Part shown: positions 58,893 to 64,000 of the stretch, piece by piece
How positions within the stretch are numbered: the stretch's first letter is position 1
How the letters are laid out: the number at the start of each line of letters is the position of its first letter
Assembly (NCBI GenBank): GCA_954871525.1
Contig: OX940865.1
Location: 4,216,001-4,280,000, forward strand
Direction: 5' to 3'
DNA from: Parietaria judaica
Taxonomy: Eukaryota; Streptophyta; Magnoliopsida; Rosales; Urticaceae
DNA length: 64,000 bases
Translations under genes and position numbers: made by a program
Notes under the pieces: model-generated
What the model was told of the DNA's origin: nothing
The model's input: the letters and a program-made list of their open reading frames with translations, nothing else
Databases searched by the model: none

Positions 58893-59465
58893 TTAAATAA
58901 TTAAACTAAAATAAATTAATCTAAAATAATAATGATTACCCCGTTGCCGGACGCGGACGTCGAGCACGTCGAGGATGTTGGACGGAGCCTTCGCCGATTT
59001 CGTGATGGGAAGAGATTGGAGAACCATCGCGGTACGAGCCGACAACGAAGAAATGTTGCGGAGTCGGAAGGTCCTCCTCGGCAAGATCGCGTCGTTGAGT
59101 CGGTTCCTCCGGTGGTTGAGTTTCGTCGTCCTCGCAGTCGTCGACGGGTATGCCTTGAAACATGAGTTTGAAAAATGGATCGGTGGTTCTCGTCTCACGA
59201 CATCGACGTACCGCCTCCACCATTGATGCGGGCACACGCTCAGATTGGTGTCGTGCACGCCCATCGCCCGGACTAGACTAGGTCTTAGAGACCGTTGGGT
59301 ATCATCGGGATAATTTGGATTTGGTTGGGAGGGAAATATTTCTTCCGGTAGCATAACGGGAATATAGCCCTCGGGTGTAGCTTGATTTGGCTCCGCGCGA
59401 ATAAATTGGGGTTGCAAATCCCTAGCCGCCCTTCGACCCCCGGAACTACCGCTTCTTCGAGACAT
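58893..59465 (-). CDS. Unrecognised ORF with TATA box, probably transposon-derived
   Basis: 190 codons from ATG 59465. The N-terminus is MSRRSGSSGG then RRAARDLQPQFIRAEPNQ, and a conserved-looking stretch PEGYIPVMLPEEIFPSQPNP follows. From about 59230 another frame (58936-59235) looks more protein-like, with PFFKLMFQGIPVDDCEDDET. So either a frameshift or a small intron near 59230 may join them. The upstream leader is CT-rich and carries CCTATAAATACC at 59577-59588. The layout (short TATA promoter, CT leader, small ORF) resembles the first ORF of plant PIF/Harbinger-like elements, but I cannot confirm that. I do not recognise the family, and it may be a pseudogene. Confidence 0.4.
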   Translation of the reverse strand: MSRRSGSSGGRRAARDLQPQFIRAEPNQATPEGYIPVMLPEEIFPSQPNPNYPDDTQRSLRPSLVRAMGVHDTNLSVCPHQWWRRYVDVVRREPPIHFSNSCFKAYPSTTARTTKLNHRRNRLNDAILPRRTFRLRNISSLSARTAMVLQSLPITKSAKAPSNILDVLDVRVRQRGNHYYFRLIYFSLII

Positions 59466-59576
59466 AATGGGAAATTTGAGAACTTGAGAGCTTTAGAGAG
59501 AAAAAACTTAGAGAGTTGAGAGAATTTGAGAGAGAGTTGGAAGATTGTTGGTGAGGAAATGAGGGTGGGAGATGTG

Positions 59577-59588
59577 GTATTTATAGGA
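59577..59588 (-). promoter_or_regulatory. TATA box upstream of the 58893-59465 ORF
   Basis: The minus strand reads CCTATAAATACC, 112 bp before the ATG, followed by CT-rich leader sequence. The spacing fits a plant core promoter. Confidence 0.5.
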
Positions 59589-59744
59589 TTGAGGAGAGAG
59601 TTGGGTGGGTGAATAATTATTGAGGCGGGTGAAGTGGGTGAATAATTATTGTGGTTGGGTAATTAAATTCGGATAAAAAAGTGTTCTTATTGCCACCAAG
59701 AAAACACAAATTCGCACAACCCTCGGATTGATGACGTGGCTCAA

Positions 59745-59912
59745 TGTGAGCCCTCGATCGTGAAATGCAGATTGCAATCTCCACCATCGCAACCTGACAC
59801 CCAATCGCGATCAATCGCGACTCTGCCCCCGCCATCGCGACGCATCGCAGTTCCCGCGCGTGCATCGCGATTCGTCGCGACGTGCACAGTAGCGTCGCCA
59901 GATGCAGCTCTA
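59745..59912. repeat. TCGCGA-doublet repeat element, locus 2
   Basis: Five perfect TCGCGA palindromes, four of them as two doublets at 10-bp spacing (59805/59815 and one near 59865/59875). A third doublet has a decayed partner. The right end, GCAGCTCTA (59904-59912), matches the inverted ends of the 10673-10974 repeat. It lies 160-330 bp upstream of the TATA box for the minus-strand ORF at 58893-59465. Confidence 0.6.
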
Positions 59913-59986
59913 CTAAAGAGTAACAACGAGAATATTCACTTCAAGATATACATTTTTGTTTTTTCTCTGTATACTTATATATTTAG

Positions 59987-62409
59987 GGAAACTTGAAAAA
60001 AAGTCCGCCAAAAAGCAAGTTCTACCCCTTTTGTTCCTCACTTTAAAAAATCTGAAAATTTATTCCCCAACTCAATTTTTACCACAATTTTGACAAAAAT
60101 ACCCTATTTTACCATTTTTTTTACTCACCATTTTCACCCCTCTCTGTGTGGTTGAACCTTTTTTTGCTTCAATTTGGACCGTTTTTGGTATCTTTGTAGA
60201 CAGTTTCTTGGTTTCGAAAAAAGGCTTAGACACTTTCATGCATAGACTTAGACACTAAATAAAGCCTAAGTAGACACTTCTAAATTTTCAAAATAAAGCC
60301 CATCAAATTATTAACTCGTTTTACAAGTCTAAATATAGTTAGACACTTTTTAACATAAAAAAGGAATGTTTTGTGCATCTTTGTAGACACTTCTAAAAAA
60401 GTGCGAAATGTTGGTTAGACCATTTTTTGCCTCATTTTGTACTGTTTTTGGTATTGGCTTAGACAGTTTTTAGGTTTCGGAAAAAGCCTTAGACAGTTCA
60501 TGCATAGACTTGGACACTAAATAAAGCCTAAGTAGACACTTCAAAATTTTCAAAATAAAGTTCATCAAATTATTAACTAGTTGAAATTACAAGTCTATAT
60601 GTAGTTAAACACTTTTTAACATAAAAAATGACTTTTTGTACATTTTTGTAGACACTTTGGAAAAAGTACGAAATATTGGTTAGACAGTTTTTTTCCTCAT
60701 TGGACCGTTTTTGGTATTGGCTTAGACAGTTTCTGGGTTTCGAAAAAAGCCTTAGATAGTTTCATGCATAGACTTAGACACCAAATAAAGCCTAAGTAGA
60801 CACTTCTAAATTTTCAAAATAAAGTCCATCAACTTATTAACTAGTTAAAATTACAAGTCTAAATATAGTTAGACACTTTTTAACATAAAAAAAAGGATTG
60901 TTTTGTGCATCTTTGTTGACACTTTTAAAAAAGTGCGAAATATTGGTTAGACCGTTTTTTGCCTCATTTTGTACCGTTTTTGGTATTGTCTTAGACAGTT
61001 TTTAGGTTTCGGAAAAAGCCTTAGACAGTTTCATGCATAGACTTGGACACTAAATAAATCCTAAGTAGACACTGCTAAATTTCCAAAATAAAGTTCATCA
61101 AATTATTAACTAGTTGAAATTACAAGTCTATATGTAGTTAAACACTTTGTAACATAAAAAGGACTGATTTGTACATCTTTGTAGACACTTTAAAAAAAAT
61201 ACGAAATATTAGTTAGACAATTTTTTCCTCATTTTGGACCCTTTTTGGTATTAGCTTAGACAATTTCTGGGTTTTGAAAAAAGCCTTAGACAGTTTCATG
61301 CTTAGACTTAGACACCAAATAAAGCCTAATTTCTAAATTTTCAAAATAAAATCAATCAAATTATTAACTTGTTGAAATTACAAGTTTATATGTGGTTAGA
61401 CAATTTTTAACATAAAAAAAGTCTTTTTTGTGCATCTTTGTAAACACTTTGAAAAAAGTGCAAAATATTGGTTTGACAATTTTTTGCCTCATTTTGGACC
61501 GTTTTTTGTATTGGCTTAGACAGTTTCTAGGTTTTTGAAAAAGCCTTAGACAGTTTCATGCATAGACTTGGACACTAAATAAAGTCTAAGTATGAAAATT
61601 TAGAAATTAGGCTTTATTTGGTGTCTAAGTCTATGCATGAAATTATCTAAAGGCTTTTTTCGAAACCCATAAATTGCCTAAGCCAGTACAAAAAACGGTC
61701 CAAAATGAGGAAAAAAAATTGTCTAACCAATATTTCGTATTTTTTCAAAGTGTCTACAAAGATGTACAAAACAATCATTTTTTATGTTAAAAAGTGTTTA
61801 ACTACATATAGACGTAATTTCAACTAGTTAATAATTTGATGAACTTTATTTTGAAAATTTAGAAGTGTCTACATAGGCTTTATTTAGTGTCCAAGTCTAT
61901 GCATGAAACTGTCTAAGGCTTTTTCCGAAACCTAAAAACTGTCTAAGCCAAAACCAAAAACGGTACAAAATGAGGCAAAAAACGGTCTAACCAATATTTC
62001 GTACTTTTTTAGAAGTTTCTACAAAGATGCACAAAACAATCCTTTTTTACGTTAAAAAGTGTCTAACTATATTTATACTTGTAATTTAAACCAGTAATTA
62101 ATTTGATGGACTTTATTTTGAAAATTTAGAAGTGTCTACTTAGACTTTATTTAGTGTCTAAGTCTATGCATAAAAGTGTCTAAGCCTTTTTTCAAAACCA
62201 AGAAACTGTCTACAAAGATACCAAATACTGTCAAATTAAAGCAAAAAACGGTCCAACCACACAGAGAAGGGTGAGTAAAAAAATGGTAAAAGAGGGTATT
62301 TTTGTCAAAGTTGTGATAAAAATTGAGTTGGAAAATAAATTTTCAGATTTATTAAAGTGAGGAACAAAATGATAGAAATTGCTTTTTGGGGGATTTTTTT
62401 TCAAGTTTC

Positions 62410-62410
<1 letters not shown>
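59987..62410. mobile_element. 2.4-kb foldback element with internal ~265-bp tandem repeats
   Basis: Outer inverted termini GGAAACTTGAAAAAAAGTCC / GGAAACTTGAAAAAAAATCC extend over about 200 bp. Inside the left arm, a unit of about 260-269 bp is repeated six times: the marker TTTTTGGTATTGG-type start lies near 60181, 60444, 60707, 60976, 61241 and 61501. Each unit carries CATGCATAGACTTAGACACT. Near 61595 the orientation flips, and about three inverted units fill 61600-62250. No ORF over 75 codons. A TSD could not be fixed because a (TA)n tract abuts the right end. Confidence 0.8.
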
Positions 62411-62455
<45 letters not shown>

Positions 62456-64000
62456 CACTCACGTCACGCAGACCAATCATGTAACATCAGAATGCAAATT
62501 ATGGAATAGTAGGGCTACTACAAGACATCAACATTGCTAGGTTGGCATGGTCGGTTATGTTTCGTGACCAAATTTTGAGCCTCAAGATGGCGACACGTGG
62601 CCAATAACTGCTGCTTTTGGACGGTGGGTGATCATTTGGACGGTCGATTGTGTCGTGTGTGTGTGGTGGTTCATTTTTGAACGCACAATAATTATTAGTG
62701 GAAGTGCAAAATAAAAAGCATATGGTATAATATTTAAATATTTAGTGATGAAATTATGGGGCCCACGCTTCCATGTGCGATAAGGACACGTGTTAGTTTT
62801 CCTTGAGCTGTGAAAATTAGGCCCATATTTTCCAATTGGGGCCCACCATGTGACTTTCGTGTGTTAGTTTACAAATTTCGGTAATTGTTTTAGACTTTAG
62901 AAGGTCTTAATTATTATTATTTTTATGAACAATTTATTATGAATATGAAGTATGAACGCTCTTGTGTGATAAGTACACAAATGACTGTTACGCCTTTAAT
63001 TTTGTATTTATTTTGCTTATGAATCTCATTACTTGTATTTTCTTTTCTAATATAAATTTTATGTGAAGTTTTCCTAGTTTCTTTTTAGGATCAAATAAAA
63101 ACAAAATTAGATATTATGAATTATATATTGATAAAAATATTATATTATTAAAACGATAGAGGAAAGAAGTTATAAAAAGCTGGACAAAGGCATTAGTCAT
63201 TTTTCTCTAAAATTTTAATATATAAAATACAGGTTTTAGATCATCATACGTTATTATATATATTCAAAATATAAAATGTCTAAGAAGTTGATAATCGTCG
63301 ATTACCGGTCTTATCGGTAGTCATCGACAAATATTTCATGCCAATAGTTATCGTTTTATTATTTTTTTCACGATTTTTGTCAAAATCGACAAGCATCTTA
63401 CCCAACGATTTTCGTCCATCGCAGTGCAAATAAAAAAAAATAGATACTTTTTGAGCAGATAATGAAAATCCGTCGACAATTTTCAAAAATCCATCGATAA
63501 TCCTTGAAAATCTACAAAGTTACAAAAATGATAAGCTACAGTGTTATTAGTTTTCCATCGATGATCTTTGAAAATCCGTCGATAATCCTCGAAATTTATC
63601 GGTAAAATCGGCATTTTGAACCTTGGTTAAAGTCGTTACACGTATAAAGAAAAAAAAGAATAATTACCGAACACAACCGACTTCGTATTGCGATGGTGAT
63701 GAGGCATCGTCGTATTGGAGAACTCCAACTCTATCGTACAAGTGTGTGGGTGACCGAAAAATTCATAAAGTCCACTTAAATTATTTTGCTTTTTCTTTTT
63801 TCTTTTTCTTTAAGACTCATCTTTCGTCACTTTCACGCCGAAGTCTCTCCCGTGGAGGAGGCCGTGCGAGAGAGAGTCCGAGAAAGGATAAGCTTCTAGT
63901 TCTCCCGAGAAATTTCACCTGACCCATAGTTCTACAATTCGTTCTTCGACCAAGAAGGGAGGTTCAAGAGCGATCCTAAGTTTTATGTGAGAATGATAGG
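62411..64000. other. Terminal intergenic region, no gene supported
   Basis: Starts with (TA)n (62415-62450). 62560-62840 has two CACGTG motifs (62592 and 62788) and several GGGCCCA-type motifs, so it could belong to a promoter. 63280-63610 contains diverged repeats of CCATCGATAATCCTTGAAAA. 63820-63930 is GC-richer with a GA tract; the 63623-63922 ORF has no recognisable domain. A gene could begin just outside the window. Confidence 0.5.

Overview
The window is nuclear DNA of a flowering plant, most probably a eudicot. It has GT-AG introns, AT-rich intergenic DNA, (TA)n and (GA)n microsatellites, and dense transposable elements of plant type. No bacterial-style operon, CRISPR array or organelle gene is visible.

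Only two ordinary host genes can be supported, both on the + strand and both reconstructed exon by exon. The first (23362-29704, 10 exons, 888 aa) encodes a USP-like / coiled-coil / protein kinase / U-box E3 ligase of the PUB33/PUB35 type. The second (47260-53447, 14 exons, 547 aa) encodes a signal peptide peptidase-like intramembrane aspartyl protease with a PA domain, of the SPPL2/SPPL4 type. Splice phases close in frame in both, so both look intact. I see no functional link between them.

Everything else is mobile-element territory. 1-1067 is the 3' part of a zf-MYM-type hAT transposon. 1733-9988 is a full-length Copia element on the - strand with near-identical 643-bp LTRs, a perfect target-site duplication (TSD) and a badly decayed pol. 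10673-10974 and 59745-59912 share an undescribed-looking repeat built of TCGCGA doublets at 10-bp spacing. 11007-12294 and 16266-17555 are two copies of one Pack-MULE-like element, each with a 9-bp TSD and each carrying a different captured gene fragment. The second sits inside a hAT element, which sits inside a solo Gypsy LTR (15386-18037): a triple nest with all three TSDs perfect. 19986-22707 holds a Copia LTR and a hAT transposase pseudogene.

30657-32053 is a 5'-truncated LINE inserted in a duplicated copy of the kinase gene's 3' flank. 35304-36293 is a foldback element with a 9-bp TSD. 37193-44225 is a 5'-truncated Tat-lineage Gypsy element with integrase, a higher-order tandem repeat, a three-exon antisense gene (Transposase_28-like plus coiled coil) and the 3' LTR. 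45948-46487 is another Copia LTR remnant. 53448-58339 holds hAT remnants, an AACCCGG-rich hAT-like MITE and a second solo Gypsy LTR. 58893-59465 is an unrecognised - strand ORF with a TATA box. 59987-62410 is a 2.4-kb foldback element with internal ~265-bp tandem repeats. The last 1.5 kb contains no gene I can support.
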